DNA of 64,000 nt, taken from an uncultured Erysipelotrichaceae bacterium. Its GTDB lineage: Bacteria; Bacillota_I; Bacilli_A; Erysipelotrichales; Erysipelotrichaceae. Shown piece after piece: positions 24,784 to 33,659 of this stretch; the first letter of the stretch is position 1; each line of letters opens with the position of its first letter. The translations under genes were made by a program, and so were the position numbers. The stretch spans positions 39,009 to 103,008 of the forward strand of contig OMYM01000414.1 in the NCBI GenBank assembly GCA_900315225.1, written 5' to 3'. The notes beneath the pieces are model-generated. The model saw nothing but the letters and a program-made list of their open reading frames with translations, was not told the DNA's origin and searched no databases.

Positions 24784-25586
24784 TTCCGGTTAGAGTCAAC
24801 AGAGACATCGGTCTTGTTTCTGGCTACCAGGAATATGAGATTGATACCGAAAGGAATCTGGAGCTTTGCCTGGAGGCGAGTCAAGATTGCGATGTTTTTG
24901 TCAAGATTGTGAATGTTCCAAAGCTGCGTATACGCATGTTTGTGAACCCGGGTGTCAAAGCGACAGTGTTGTTTTGGAACGCGATGGGCAGGCATCTGGA
25001 GGTCGATGAGTCTTACGAGGTCATGGCAAATGGTGATTTAACTGTTGCTTATGGCGAATGCTCTGATTCATCGGTGGATCGCAACACGTTTGTGGCATTG
25101 CGTCAAAGAGGTGCGCAAGCGGTTGTTTCAAGCGCTTCGCTTGTCTCGGACAAGAAGAACTATCGCATCAATGTCGTGAATTATGCCCCAGAGACCAACG
25201 GGGACATGAAGAACTACGCTGTGGTGCTAAAAGGTGGCAGACTGATGATTGATGCTGTTGGACGCATTGTCAAAGGCGCTTCTCGTTCTGAAAGCCACCA
25301 GACCAGTCGCGCGCTTTGCTTTGAGGACAACCAACATTCGACGATTTTGCCAGAGCTTCTCATTGATGATAACGATGTGCAGGCATCTCATGCCATGTCG
25401 ATCGGCAGGGTTGACGAGGATCAGTTGTACTACATGATGTCCAGGGGGTTGACCGTTGAACAATGCACGGCGTTATTGAGCACGGGATATCTGATGCCGA
25501 TCACGGATACGATCAATAATCCAGGGCTGAAGGAAACCCTAAAGAAAGAGCTTGAAAGGAAAATAGGCGAGTTATGTTCAATGTAG
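24780..25586 (+). CDS. sufD: SufD, scaffold subunit of the SufBCD complex (compact form)
   Basis: 268 residues, much shorter than the roughly 430 of Bacillus SufD. The conserved core is present: VVLKGGRLMIDAVGRIVKGASRSESHQTSRAL (about 147-178 in full), ILPELLIDDNDVQASHAMSIGRVDED, and LYYMMSRGL near 220. The missing part is in the N-terminal helical region. SufD pairs with SufB and SufC to build Fe-S clusters. It overlaps sufS by 13 bases. Confidence 0.88.
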   Translation: MIPVRVNRDIGLVSGYQEYEIDTERNLELCLEASQDCDVFVKIVNVPKLRIRMFVNPGVKATVLFWNAMGRHLEVDESYEVMANGDLTVAYGECSDSSVDRNTFVALRQRGAQAVVSSASLVSDKKNYRINVVNYAPETNGDMKNYAVVLKGGRLMIDAVGRIVKGASRSESHQTSRALCFEDNQHSTILPELLIDDNDVQASHAMSIGRVDEDQLYYMMSRGLTVEQCTALLSTGYLMPITDTINNPGLKETLKKELERKIGELCSM

Positions 25587-26794
25587 AAGATATACGCAAG
25601 GATTTTCCAATGATTGTCAATCGACCCGATCTTGTTTATTTTGACAATGGGGCGACGACGTATAAGCCTCGCGCGGTCATTGATGCGATTATGGGATTTT
25701 ATGCCGGGTATACATCCAATGTGGAAAGAGGGGACTACGAGACGGCCGTGCGAGCGGACAGGGCTTATGACAACACTCGCGCAGTCATTGCGAAATTCAT
25801 AAACTGTGATGCAAAGGAGGTTGCCTTTACGGCAAACATCACTTCTTCACTGAACCAAATCGCCTATGGGCTTGCGAAAGGATGGCTGAAGGAAGGGGAT
25901 GTTGTGCTGACAACAGAGGCGGAACATGCATCAAACCTGTTGCCATGGTTTCGCTTGGCAAGGGATATGGGGATCAAGGTAGAGTATATTCCAGTCGACA
26001 GCCAAGGGCTATGTCATGTCGAGGATGTGAAGAAGGCGATGCACGACAAAGTGAAAGTCGTTGCCATGGCCTGTGTGACAAATGTGCTTGGCTCTGTTCA
26101 GCCGATCAAGGAGATAGCCAAGATAGCGCATGAATATGGCGCGTTCATGGTCATGGACGGGGCGCAATCGGTTCCCCATAGACCTACGGATGTAAGGGAT
26201 CTTGATGTCGATTTCATGGGGTTCTCCAGCCACAAGATGTGTGGACCGGATGGAGTTGGCGTGATGTATGGCAAGTATGAGTACTTGAGCAAGATGGAGC
26301 CTTTGTTACTGGGGGGCGGAATGAATGCGCGCTTCTCATCCGATGGCAGCGTTATTCTTAAGGACGCGCCGATCCGCTTTGAGGCTGGAACGCCCAATAT
26401 CGAGGGTGTCATAGGGCTTGGAGCGGCTGCCGAATACCTGATGTCGCTGGGCATGGACAATATCATGGCCTACGAAAAAGAACTCCGCGCATATTTCCGT
26501 GAGAAGATGTTGAAGTTGGACAATATCGATTTCTACAATCCTGACAATGAAAGCGGACCGATCACGTTCAATGTCAAGGGGGTATTTGCCCAGGATGCTG
26601 CGGGTTATCTTGGCGCGAAGCATTTCTGTGTGCGGTCTGGCAATCATTGCGCCAAGATCCTGCACGAGGTCATTGGCACGGATCAGACGATCCGTGCGTC
26701 CCTGTATTTCTATAACACGAAGGAAGAGATTGATCGCTTTGTGGAAGCTGTCTCAAGGATCACCCTTGAAAGCGTGATCGATATTTTTCTCTAG
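25574..26794 (+). CDS. sufS: SufS cysteine desulfurase
   Basis: 406 residues, the typical SufS length. It begins with DIRKDFPMI and VYFDNGATTYKP, has the PLP Lys in GFSSHKMCGP near 221, and the active-site Cys region VRSGNHCAK near 358, matching group II desulfurases. It takes sulfur from cysteine, giving alanine and a persulfide that passes to SufU. The ribosome binding site is weak and lies inside sufD, so translational coupling is likely. Confidence 0.95.
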   Translation: MFNVEDIRKDFPMIVNRPDLVYFDNGATTYKPRAVIDAIMGFYAGYTSNVERGDYETAVRADRAYDNTRAVIAKFINCDAKEVAFTANITSSLNQIAYGLAKGWLKEGDVVLTTEAEHASNLLPWFRLARDMGIKVEYIPVDSQGLCHVEDVKKAMHDKVKVVAMACVTNVLGSVQPIKEIAKIAHEYGAFMVMDGAQSVPHRPTDVRDLDVDFMGFSSHKMCGPDGVGVMYGKYEYLSKMEPLLLGGGMNARFSSDGSVILKDAPIRFEAGTPNIEGVIGLGAAAEYLMSLGMDNIMAYEKELRAYFREKMLKLDNIDFYNPDNESGPITFNVKGVFAQDAAGYLGAKHFCVRSGNHCAKILHEVIGTDQTIRASLYFYNTKEEIDRFVEAVSRITLESVIDIFL

Positions 26795-26802
26795 GAGGCA
26801 AT

Positions 26803-27255
26803 ATGAGTACATCAAGTTTATTAAATGATCCGATGATCCTGCGCGAGCTGATCATGGATCACTATCAATATCCGCATAACCATGAATTGACGAAGGATGA
26901 GTCGTATCGATCAGTGCATATGGCTTCGGATTCCTGTATCGACGATATCACGGTGCAATCGAAGATTGTCGATGGCAAGGTGGCGGATGTGCGTTTTGAT
27001 GGCGTGGCTTGCACGATATCAACAGCATCCACATCCATGATGACGGATCTTCTTGTTGGCAAGCCAGTTGAAGCCGCCAAAGGAATCATCGAGGAGTATT
27101 TCAAGATGATCGATGCAAAAGAATATGATCCGGATGTCTTGGAAGAAGCTGTTGCATTCCAAAATGTCCATCGTCAGGCAAACCGCATCAAGTGTGCCAC
27201 GATCGGCTGGAAGGCAATGCAGCAGATGATCGAGGAAAGCGAGGCTGGCAAATGA
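26803..27255 (+). CDS. sufU: SufU, zinc-dependent sulfurtransferase
   Basis: 150 residues. It has the three conserved cysteines and the aspartate of SufU: Cys45 and Asp47 (DSCID), Cys70 (GVACTIS) and a third Cys in KCATIGW near 130. In Gram-positive bacteria SufU accepts persulfide sulfur from SufS through zinc ligand exchange and passes it to SufBCD. AGGAGG lies directly upstream of ATG 26803. It overlaps sufB by four bases. Confidence 0.93.
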   Translation: MSTSSLLNDPMILRELIMDHYQYPHNHELTKDESYRSVHMASDSCIDDITVQSKIVDGKVADVRFDGVACTISTASTSMMTDLLVGKPVEAAKGIIEEYFKMIDAKEYDPDVLEEAVAFQNVHRQANRIKCATIGWKAMQQMIEESEAGK

Positions 27256-28667
27256 GCGATGTGAATCGTGACAATGAGGCGTTGTACTCGCAAGACAACT
27301 ATAAGTATGGCTTCAAGGATGAAGATATTTCCATCATCGACACAGGAAAGGGATTGAACGAAGAAATCGTAAGGAAGATTTCCGCGTACAAGAAAGAACC
27401 TGAATGGATGACGGAGTTCCGCGTCAAGTCGTTCCATACGTTTGAATCCATGGAAATGCCTAAGTGGGGCCCTGATCTTTCGGAAATCGACTTCCAGGAC
27501 TTCACATACTACAAGAAGGTATCGGACCAGAGCGAAAAGAGCTGGGAGGATGTCCCAGAGGAAGTGAAGCAGACGTTTGAAAGGCTTGGCATTCCTGAAG
27601 CCGAAAGAAAGTATCTGGCTGGTGTCACAACGCAATACGAGTCAGAGGCGGTGTATCATAACATGCTTGACGAAGTTAGCTCCAAGGGTGTTATATTCCT
27701 AGACATCGACAGTGGGTTGCGTGAATATCCGGATATCTTCAAGCGCTATTTTGCAACGATTGTTCCTGCTTCAGACAATAAGCTTGCGGCGCTTAATAGC
27801 GCCGTATGGTCGGGAGGAAGTTTTATCTATGTGCCAAAGGGAGTGAAGCTAGACAAGCCGCTACAGTCGTATTTCCGCATTAACAGCGAGTCCATGGGAC
27901 AATTTGAAAGATCGATCATCATTGTGGACGACGAAGCTGAGTGTTCTTATATCGAAGGTTGCACTGCGCCGCAATATTCCAAGGATTCCATGCATGCGGC
28001 AGTCGTCGAGGTGTTCGTTGGAAAAGGCGCCAAATGCCGCTACAGTAGTGTGCAGAACTGGTCTGGCAATATCTTGAACCTTGTCACAAAGCGCGCCAAG
28101 GTGGAAGAACATGGCGTTATGGAGTGGGTCGATGGAAACATTGGATCGCGCATTTCTATGAAATACCCTGCTTGCATACTCGCGGGAGAGTATGCGCATG
28201 GAATGTGCATCTCGATTGCCGTTGGTTCAAAGGGGCAGTTTCAAGACACTGGCGCAAAAATGATACATCTGGCGCCGCATACTTCGTCTTCCATTGTCTC
28301 CAAGTCCGTTTCTAGGCGCGGTGGCGTAACGAATTTCCGCGACTGGATCCATTTTGGCAGAAAGGCGGATAGCGCCAAGGCAAAAATCGAATGCGATACT
28401 CTGATCCTTGACAATATGTCAAAGTCTGACACCATTCCCCTTAATTCAAGTGACAACGCAAATTCCACAATCGAGCACGAGGCCAAGGTCTCGAATATTT
28501 CCGAGGATGAATTGTTCTACCTGATGTCGCGGGGGCTTTCCGAGGCACAGGCAACGGAAATGATTGTCATGGGTTTCCTGGAGCCATTTACCAGAGAATT
28601 GCCAATGGAATATGCAGTAGAGCTGAACCAGCTCTTGAAGCTGGATATGAGTGATTCCATTGGATAA
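27252..28667 (+). CDS. sufB: SufB, scaffold subunit of the SufBCD complex
   Basis: 471 residues, standard for SufB. Recognisable blocks include [13 protein letters not shown] near the start, [15 protein letters not shown] near 132, [14 protein letters not shown] [20 protein letters not shown] near 237, and the C-terminal [21 protein letters not shown]. It provides the site where the nascent Fe-S cluster forms. The start was moved from an upstream in-frame ATG to 27252, where the ATGA overlap with sufU and the SufB N-terminus agree. It is the last suf gene. Confidence 0.95.
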   Translation: MSDVNRDNEALYSQDNYKYGFKDEDISIIDTGKGLNEEIVRKISAYKKEPEWMTEFRVKSFHTFESMEMPKWGPDLSEIDFQDFTYYKKVSDQSEKSWEDVPEEVKQTFERLGIPEAERKYLAGVTTQYESEAVYHNMLDEVSSKGVIFLDIDSGLREYPDIFKRYFATIVPASDNKLAALNSAVWSGGSFIYVPKGVKLDKPLQSYFRINSESMGQFERSIIIVDDEAECSYIEGCTAPQYSKDSMHAAVVEVFVGKGAKCRYSSVQNWSGNILNLVTKRAKVEEHGVMEWVDGNIGSRISMKYPACILAGEYAHGMCISIAVGSKGQFQDTGAKMIHLAPHTSSSIVSKSVSRRGGVTNFRDWIHFGRKADSAKAKIECDTLILDNMSKSDTIPLNSSDNANSTIEHEAKVSNISEDELFYLMSRGLSEAQATEMIVMGFLEPFTRELPMEYAVELNQLLKLDMSDSIG

Positions 28668-29181
28668 GGCGCGCGCAAGAAAGGCGGGGCTGAAAGCCCG
28701 TGCCTTGCTTTCGGAAGAAGAAAGAAAAAAACGCTCGGCGGATATTACGGCTATTGTTGTTTCATGTTTGCGTCCAGGAATGACAGTGGGATGTTATGTG
28801 TCAATGCGCGATGAAGTGGATACCTTTGGAATTCTGGAATATTGCTTACAAGATAAGATCCGTGTTGCTGTTCCAAAGGTGATAGGCAATACCTTGGAAT
28901 TCAAGTTGATCGAGTCTTTGGAAGATCTTGCGCCTGGATTATTCGGCGTCAAAGAACCAATACAAGGACAAACAATTCCTGTCGAAGAGATTGATTGGAT
29001 GCTTGTTCCACTAAGCTCATTTGATAATGCGCTTCATCGGACAGGGTATGGCAAAGGCTATTACGACAGCGTACTAAGTCGCTCGCGCCATAACACAGGT
29101 CTCGCTTTTAGTGTTCAGAGGATGGATGAGATCGAAGTAGAACCGCATGATGTTGCACTGGACGATATAATTACTGCGTAA
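28651..29181 (+). CDS. 5-formyltetrahydrofolate cyclo-ligase
   Basis: 176 residues. The N-terminal [33 protein letters not shown], and the GTGKGGYYD-like [13 protein letters not shown] motif near 129 identify 5-FTHF cyclo-ligase (MTHFS/YqgN/YgfA family). It converts 5-formyl-THF to 5,10-methenyl-THF with ATP in the cytosol. The GTG at 28651 overlaps the end of sufB by 17 bases. A TTG at 28660 is also possible and no strong ribosome binding site decides between them. A strong terminator follows. Confidence 0.88.
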   Translation: MIPLDKARARKAGLKARALLSEEERKKRSADITAIVVSCLRPGMTVGCYVSMRDEVDTFGILEYCLQDKIRVAVPKVIGNTLEFKLIESLEDLAPGLFGVKEPIQGQTIPVEEIDWMLVPLSSFDNALHRTGYGKGYYDSVLSRSRHNTGLAFSVQRMDEIEVEPHDVALDDIITA

Positions 29182-29201
29182 AACGAGAGTTTGAAACATT
29201 T

Positions 29202-29242
29202 AACCGACCTGTCCAACGACTGTTTGACAGGTCGGTTCTATT
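29202..29242 (+). terminator. Intrinsic terminator of the suf operon
   Basis: AACCGACCTGTC (29202-29213) pairs perfectly with GACAGGTCGGTT (29226-29237) and is followed by CTATTTTT. Confidence 0.9.
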
Positions 29243-29257
29243 TTTGGAAAAAAGGAC

Positions 29258-29285
29258 TTAACATTTCCCTGGAAAGTGCTATAAT
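29258..29285 (+). promoter_or_regulatory. Promoter of tRNA-Val
   Basis: TTAACA (29258-29263), a spacer of 16, and TATAAT (29280-29285), with TG one base before the -10 (an extended -10). The start would fall about five bases before the tRNA. Confidence 0.8.
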
Positions 29286-29296
29286 AATAAAGCAAT

Positions 29297-29368
29297 GGAG
29301 ACTTAGCTCAGCGGGAGAGCATTCCCTTCACAGGGGAGGGGTCAAGGGTTCGAATCCCTTAGTCTCCA
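29297..29368 (+). tRNA. tRNA-Val (anticodon CAC)
   Basis: A complete 72-base cloverleaf. The acceptor arm is GGAGACT / AGTCTCC with discriminator A, the D arm GCTC/GAGC and the T arm AAGGG/CCCTT with loop TTCGAAT. The anticodon stem TTCCC/GGGAG holds the loop TTCACAG, so positions 34-36 read CAC (codon GUG). The CCA end is not encoded. A T run follows. The anticodon stem has one T-G pair; shifting the stem by one base would not give a seven-base loop, so CAC is the best reading. Confidence 0.85.
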
Positions 29369-29406
29369 CTTTTTTATTGGGATTTTTGCGCGCAAGAGAT
29401 TCATTT

Positions 29407-29429
29407 CCGCTGTTTCAGCGGTCTTTTTT
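29407..29429 (+). terminator. Second terminator downstream of tRNA-Val
   Basis: CCGCTG (29407-29412) and CAGCGG (29416-29421) with a TTT loop, followed by TCTTTTTT. Confidence 0.7.
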
Positions 29430-29500
29430 ATGCGCTTCACTGTGATTTTCCCATTTGTGTCCACAAAAATCCGTGTATCCGTGCGCTGCTCCCTCGTTTT

Positions 29501-29528
29501 CGCGCCTTGGCGCGCTGGCAACCAGCGC
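29501..29528. repeat. Two abutting GC-rich inverted repeats
   Basis: CGCGCC-TT-GGCGCG (29501-29514) runs straight into GCGCTGG-CAA-CCAGCGC (29512-29528), so the two hairpins share three bases and cannot both form completely. They lie in the non-coding stretch after tRNA-Val and have no T tract. Function unknown. Confidence 0.4.
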
Positions 29529-29536
29529 TCTAAATG

Positions 29537-29827
29537 ATGATCATGAAAGAAACTTATATTAGATTGGTTGAAGCTTAGGATGCCAATAAGCCAACGAAAA
29601 ATCATGGCGATTGCCAGGATCCCTTCTATACGACATATGCGGACATGGTCTTTACAACACACTATGACGAGATCGTCAGCAGTCTGGTCATACGGGGGAA
29701 CGTATCGTCATACAGTGGCACCATGTATCTTGGCGTGCGAACTCTCTGGGACACGGGGCTGTTACTACAGCAATCTCCAAGAGATTGGCGAGTAGGCTGC
29801 GCCTGCGGTCGCACGTTGATACAATGA
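29537..29827 (+). pseudogene. Decayed ORF of unknown family
   Basis: A reading frame from ATG 29537 contains an in-frame TAG at 29576-29578 and continues as protein-like sequence (DPFYTTYADMVFTTHYDEIV, then VIRGNVSSYSGTMYLGV) to TGA at 29825-29827. The composition looks protein-coding but I do not recognise the family. The stretch 29828-29945 that follows has stops in every frame that links to the next remnant, and I see nothing else in it. This is probably the 5' part of the same decayed gene as the repeat-protein remnant at 29946. Confidence 0.4.
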
Positions 29828-29945
29828 CTACGATATCCGCTACATGCATAGTGGAAAGCCCATGCCATTGCCTCATAATCCAAGTTGCGGATGATATCAG
29901 GTTCGAAAGCGTGAAAGCCATCGAATACTCGCTCGAAAACCATGA

Positions 29946-30368
29946 CATCGGCATTTTGATTGGAATGAAAACGGCGTGAAGCAAGGGGCATACGGAGACC
30001 CATTGAACGTTTGGTACGAAAACACAGAACGAAGCAGGGAGATCTACGATCCAGGCACAAACACCTGGTATTGGCTGGATGCTCTTTACGGAAGCGCGCT
30101 AGCTGAGTGCAAAGAGGTTTTCAGTCCGTATATCTATCAGGGTGAAGTTTCTGGATCGACTGGAGGAAAATGGGTCAAGTATGACTCAAACGGACATATG
30201 ATCAAAGGCTTGTATATCAGCGGGGACGATAAAATATATGTCTTTCATCAAGTTACGGGAGCGATGACGAAAGGCTTTGCTTCAATTCAATTTGACTTTG
30301 GCACTTATGGGGCATGTGTCTCTGCATCCGTGTTCGTAATTTTTTTGTATACTTGGACGCACAATTAG
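29946..30368 (+). pseudogene. Remnant of a cell-wall-binding repeat protein (upstream copy)
   Basis: The frame opens after a TGA and reads WNENGVKQGAYGDP, then REIYDPGTNTWYWLDA, KEVFSPYIYQGEVSGST, GKWVKYDSNGHMIKGLY and VTGAMTKG. These are the aromatic/Gly blocks of choline-binding-like wall-anchoring repeats seen in secreted proteins of Erysipelotrichia and related Bacillota. It has no signal peptide and no ribosome binding site, and after about 30285 the sequence diverges and ends at TAG 30366. It aligns block by block with the downstream gene at 30517. The region 30369-30474 holds no gene that I can see. Confidence 0.65.
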
Positions 30369-30474
30369 GTAGAATATGCATTGTCTGCCTGTAGCTATAT
30401 GCAGAACGATTGTAAACACCTGTTCTAGATATTTGATCGTTCCAGTATATACTCATGTCATTGGTTGCTCAATA

Positions 30475-30483
30475 TGATACAAT
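30475..30483 (+). promoter_or_regulatory. Extended -10 element before the downstream wall-binding gene
   Basis: TGATACAAT fits TGnTATAAT with one mismatch. There is no matching -35. It lies 34 bases before the start codon at 30517, with AGGAG in between, so the expression signals look intact. Confidence 0.5.
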
Positions 30484-30516
30484 ATTTATACAAATTAATC
30501 AGGAGAAAACAAGGAT

Positions 30517-31437
30517 ATGAAGTATAAGGAAGTAGCACTGACCGTTGCCGTACTTATGACTTCGGGAACGTTGGTTGCAGCCAAGGACAGCCATCTTGAA
30601 TGGATTTCACGGGATGGCAGGATGTATTGGCTTGAAAACGGAGAGATTCAAGGCGTGACAGGCGATCCAAAGAATATCATTGATGAAATCTATGGAATCG
30701 AGAGAGGCAGGGAGATCTATGACCCAGAAAGCGATGCATGGTATTGGCTGGACGCATGCTACGACGGGGCGAAAGCTGTATCGAAGGAAGTCTAGATCCC
30801 GTATGTGTACCAAGATGAAGTCCCTGGTTCAACGAAAGGCAAATGGGTTCGCTATGATGAAAACGGAAAGATGATCAAGGGCTGGTATGCCGAAGGAACA
30901 AAAGTGTACTACTACGATCTTGTGACCGGAGCAATGTCGAAAGGCAGCATTTTTGATCCTGTCGATGACAGCACCTGGTATTTGCCGTACTTCTTCGATG
31001 AGATCGATGGTACCGCAAGAAGCTATGAAGCGTTTTCAATTTACTGCCAGGGAGCCGCAATGCTATTTCTGGACGGACACGAAGTGAAAACTGCGTCTTT
31101 CATGCAGTCGGGGAACTCTTTTGCAGACCTTGGCTTTTATACGGCTATGAACTTTACTCTTGATTCCAGCCATGTCAACGTTGATGAAGAAAGCTACAAT
31201 GAGGTCAAGGATTCTGACTACATGATCTTCTTCGACATTGAAGACAACAAGACAGTGTACAAAAAGACAGGGATAGTAGAAACTGTTGCCAGGCTTCAGG
31301 ATGTTGAAGGATGGACCTATGATCTACTTGATTACAGTCATCTTGACCAAAGTGATATGTACGTGTGCAAAAGGACGAGCGATATCGTAGACGGAAAGTA
31401 TTCAGTGGAAGCGATCAAGTTTCAAAAGTGCGATTGA
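30517..31437 (+). pseudogene. Secreted wall-binding repeat protein interrupted by one amber codon
   Basis: From ATG 30517 the frame encodes a signal peptide (MKYKEVALTVAVLMTSGTLVAA), WISRDGRMYWLENGEIQG, GREIYDPESDAWYWLDA and VSKEV, then TAG at 30793-30795. It continues in the same frame with IPYVYQDEVPGSTKGKWVRYDENGKMIKGWY, VTGAMSKG and a C-terminal domain of about 150 residues to TGA 31437. The upstream copy has Phe (KEVF) where this one has TAG. With the stop read through, the protein would be 306 residues. The C-terminal domain is not one I recognise. Promoter, ribosome binding site and terminator are intact, so the lesion looks recent, or it is a sequencing error or read-through. Confidence 0.7.
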
Positions 31438-31451
31438 TACGCTGAGTTTTG

Positions 31452-31478
31452 AAAAGCCGACATACTGTCGGCTTTTTT
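31452..31478 (+). terminator. Terminator of the wall-binding gene
   Basis: AAAAGCCGACA (31452-31462) pairs with TGTCGGCTTTT (31466-31476) around a three-base loop, followed by T residues. Confidence 0.85.
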
Positions 31479-31579
31479 GTGCCGTAACTTGTGAAATGGC
31501 GAGCCGAGTATTTTTTTGTTGGAGGAATACATTGGCAACAAGACTTTGTATGTTATAGCGGGAGAATGACATTCTGCAG

Positions 31580-31607
31580 AAAAAGAAAACCCGGAAGTGT
31601 TCCGGGT
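31580..31607 (-). terminator. Terminator of the proBAC operon
   Basis: On the minus strand ACCCGGAA and TTCCGGGT form an eight-base stem with a CAC loop, followed by TTTCTTTTT, a few bases after the proC stop codon. Confidence 0.85.
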
Positions 31608-31612
31608 GTGGG

Positions 31613-32419
31613 TTAACCGAGTTCTTCTGCCCGCTTGATGCATTTCTCGTTTGCTTCGTGAAGGAGAGTGTCGAGATGCTGTTCACGCATGGAATTGATT
31701 GCTTCGATTGTCGTTCCGCCAGGGGTGCAGACCTCGTTGATGAAATCTTCAATGGATGTCTTTGGGTTTTGCTGGAGGAGCTTGGCGGAGCCAATGACGG
31801 TCTGGACGAGGAGGGCTCTAGCATCCCAATCATCGAGGCCGCGGTCAACTGCATCTTTGAGGATGCAGTTGATGAAGTAGTATACATATGCCGGGGTGCT
31901 TCCGCTCAGGGCGATGATCTCGTTCATCTTATCCTCAGGGATTGTCTTGGTGACTCCCATGGAATTGAAGAGTTGGAACACAAAATCGTACTCGTCAGCC
32001 TTGCAGTTTTCGGACTTGCACATGGCGGTTGCGCCTTCGCTAATCTGCAGCGGGGTATTGGGCATTGCCCTAATGACAGGGGCGTTGTCTAGCGCGGCTT
32101 GGAGATGGGCGATGGTGGCGCCTGTCACAATGGAGAGCAGGGTATCGATTGGCTCTCCCTTCATGTTTTCAAGGACTTCGTCCAAGATCTGAGGTCTTAC
32201 CGCAAGTACGACAAGATGAGAATTGCGGATGACTTCCTTTTCCGATGACAAGACGTTGAATCCTTGTCCCTTGCATGCTTTGCGGACTTCTTCCGAAGGG
32301 TCATAGACGCAAATCTGGAATCTTTCCAGGTATTCCTTGGCGATTGCGCCTTTTGCTATCGCCATGCCCATGTGACCACATCCAATGAAGCCCATTATGT
32401 ATTTTTTGTAAGTGTTCAT
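31613..32419 (-). CDS. proC: Pyrroline-5-carboxylate reductase
   Basis: 268 residues, typical of ProC. The N-terminal Rossmann motif is GFIGCGHMG; AVRPQ near 76, the RAMPNTP motif near 120, and the C-terminal GSTPAYVYYF and CTPGGTT(I)EA blocks are all present. It reduces pyrroline-5-carboxylate to proline with NAD(P)H, the last step of the pathway started by ProB and ProA. It overlaps proA by four bases. Confidence 0.96.
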   Translation of the reverse strand: MNTYKKYIMGFIGCGHMGMAIAKGAIAKEYLERFQICVYDPSEEVRKACKGQGFNVLSSEKEVIRNSHLVVLAVRPQILDEVLENMKGEPIDTLLSIVTGATIAHLQAALDNAPVIRAMPNTPLQISEGATAMCKSENCKADEYDFVFQLFNSMGVTKTIPEDKMNEIIALSGSTPAYVYYFINCILKDAVDRGLDDWDARALLVQTVIGSAKLLQQNPKTSIEDFINEVCTPGGTTIEAINSMREQHLDTLLHEANEKCIKRAEELG

Positions 32420-33657
32420 CTTGTTTCTCCTTTACCTTCTAATTGGTATGCATATGTGGTGAGTTCGTTCAATCCCATTGGTCCGCGCGCATGAAGCTTT
32501 TGCGTGCTGATGCCGATTTCTGCGCCAAGCCCAAATTCGAAGCCATCCGTGAAACGAGTCGAGGCGTTGTGGTAGACACATGCGGAATCGATTCCGTTCA
32601 TGAATTTGTCACGCGAGACCGCATCGTTTGTGACGATGGCATCGGAGTGGTGGGTTCCGTAGGTTTCAATGTGTTCAATTGCCTGGTCGACGTCTTCGAC
32701 GATCCGCAGGTTCATGATCAGGTCGTTGTACTCAGTGTGGTAGCTTTCATCGGTGGCTTCCAACAAGCCTTCCACAATGGCACGGCTCGATTCATCCGCA
32801 TAGATGGACACCCCTTTTTCCCTTAATAGGCTGGTGATGCGAGGAAGGTATTCTTGCGCGATTTGTTTGTTCACAAGCAAAGTCTCCATGGCATTGCATA
32901 CGGAAGGGCGTGATAGTTTTGCGTTCAGGATGATCTTATCGGCCATGTCGAAGTCCGCCGTTGCATCGACGTATACGTGGCATACGCCTGCGCCGGTTTC
33001 AATGACAGGTATTTTGGCGTGTTCGACAACGGTACGGATCAGTCGCTTGGAACCGCGCGGGATCAAGAGATCCACATATTCACGGCAAGCCATGAACTGT
33101 TCCGTTTCCTCATGGCTTGGTTTTTCACCAAGCATGAGGGCATCGGTTGTGATGCCGTTTTCCTGCAATGCTTCTTTCATTGCATCGGTGATTGCCTTGC
33201 ATGAACGATAGGATTCCTTACCTCCCTTGAGGACGCATGCGCTGCCTGCCTTGAAGCACAATGCGGCGCAATCTGCCGTGACATTGGGGCGAGACTCGAA
33301 GATAATGCCGATGACGCCGATCGGGACAGAGACTTTCTTCAAGTGTATGCCACATGAGATTTGTCGCTCTTCTAGGACTTTGCCTACGGGGTCTTCAAGA
33401 GCTGCCACCTGTCGCACGCCTTCAGCAATTGCCGCAAGGCGTGTATCGTTGATGACTAATCGGTCGATCATGGCTTGGCTCATGCCGTTTTGCCTTGCTT
33501 CTGCGACATCCGCTGCGTTTTCCTTTAGGATCTCGTCTTTGTTTGCCAAAAGTGTCTTGGCGAAATCCAGGAGCACTTTGTCGCGGGTTTTTCCGTCAAT
33601 GGCGCGTAATTGGCGCGAAGCGATTTTGGCGAGCTTGGCTTGTTCGATTAAATTCAT
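32416..33657 (-). CDS. proA: Glutamate-5-semialdehyde dehydrogenase (gamma-glutamyl phosphate reductase)
   Basis: 413 residues, the usual ProA length. The aldehyde-dehydrogenase-like core includes VPIGVIGIIFESRPNVT near 112, LKGGKE near 140, the catalytic Cys in ETGAGVCHVYVD near 222, and the C-terminal LHARGPMGLNELTTY. It reduces gamma-glutamyl phosphate to glutamate semialdehyde, which cyclises to pyrroline-5-carboxylate. It sits between proB (two-base gap) and proC (overlap) in one minus-strand operon. Confidence 0.96.
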   Translation of the reverse strand: MNLIEQAKLAKIASRQLRAIDGKTRDKVLLDFAKTLLANKDEILKENAADVAEARQNGMSQAMIDRLVINDTRLAAIAEGVRQVAALEDPVGKVLEERQISCGIHLKKVSVPIGVIGIIFESRPNVTADCAALCFKAGSACVLKGGKESYRSCKAITDAMKEALQENGITTDALMLGEKPSHEETEQFMACREYVDLLIPRGSKRLIRTVVEHAKIPVIETGAGVCHVYVDATADFDMADKIILNAKLSRPSVCNAMETLLVNKQIAQEYLPRITSLLREKGVSIYADESSRAIVEGLLEATDESYHTEYNDLIMNLRIVEDVDQAIEHIETYGTHHSDAIVTNDAVSRDKFMNGIDSACVYHNASTRFTDGFEFGLGAEIGISTQKLHARGPMGLNELTTYAYQLEGKGETR

Positions 33658-33659
33658 GT

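Noticed and set aside
29342..29662. Minus-strand ORF of 106 codons
   Set aside because: Its end is the antisense of the tRNA (giving the typical RDSNP ending), it crosses a terminator hairpin and has no ribosome binding site.
29369..30516. Mobile element or prophage at the tRNA-Val 3' end
   Set aside because: No integrase, transposase, duplicated tRNA end or flanking repeat could be seen; only decayed wall-protein fragments.
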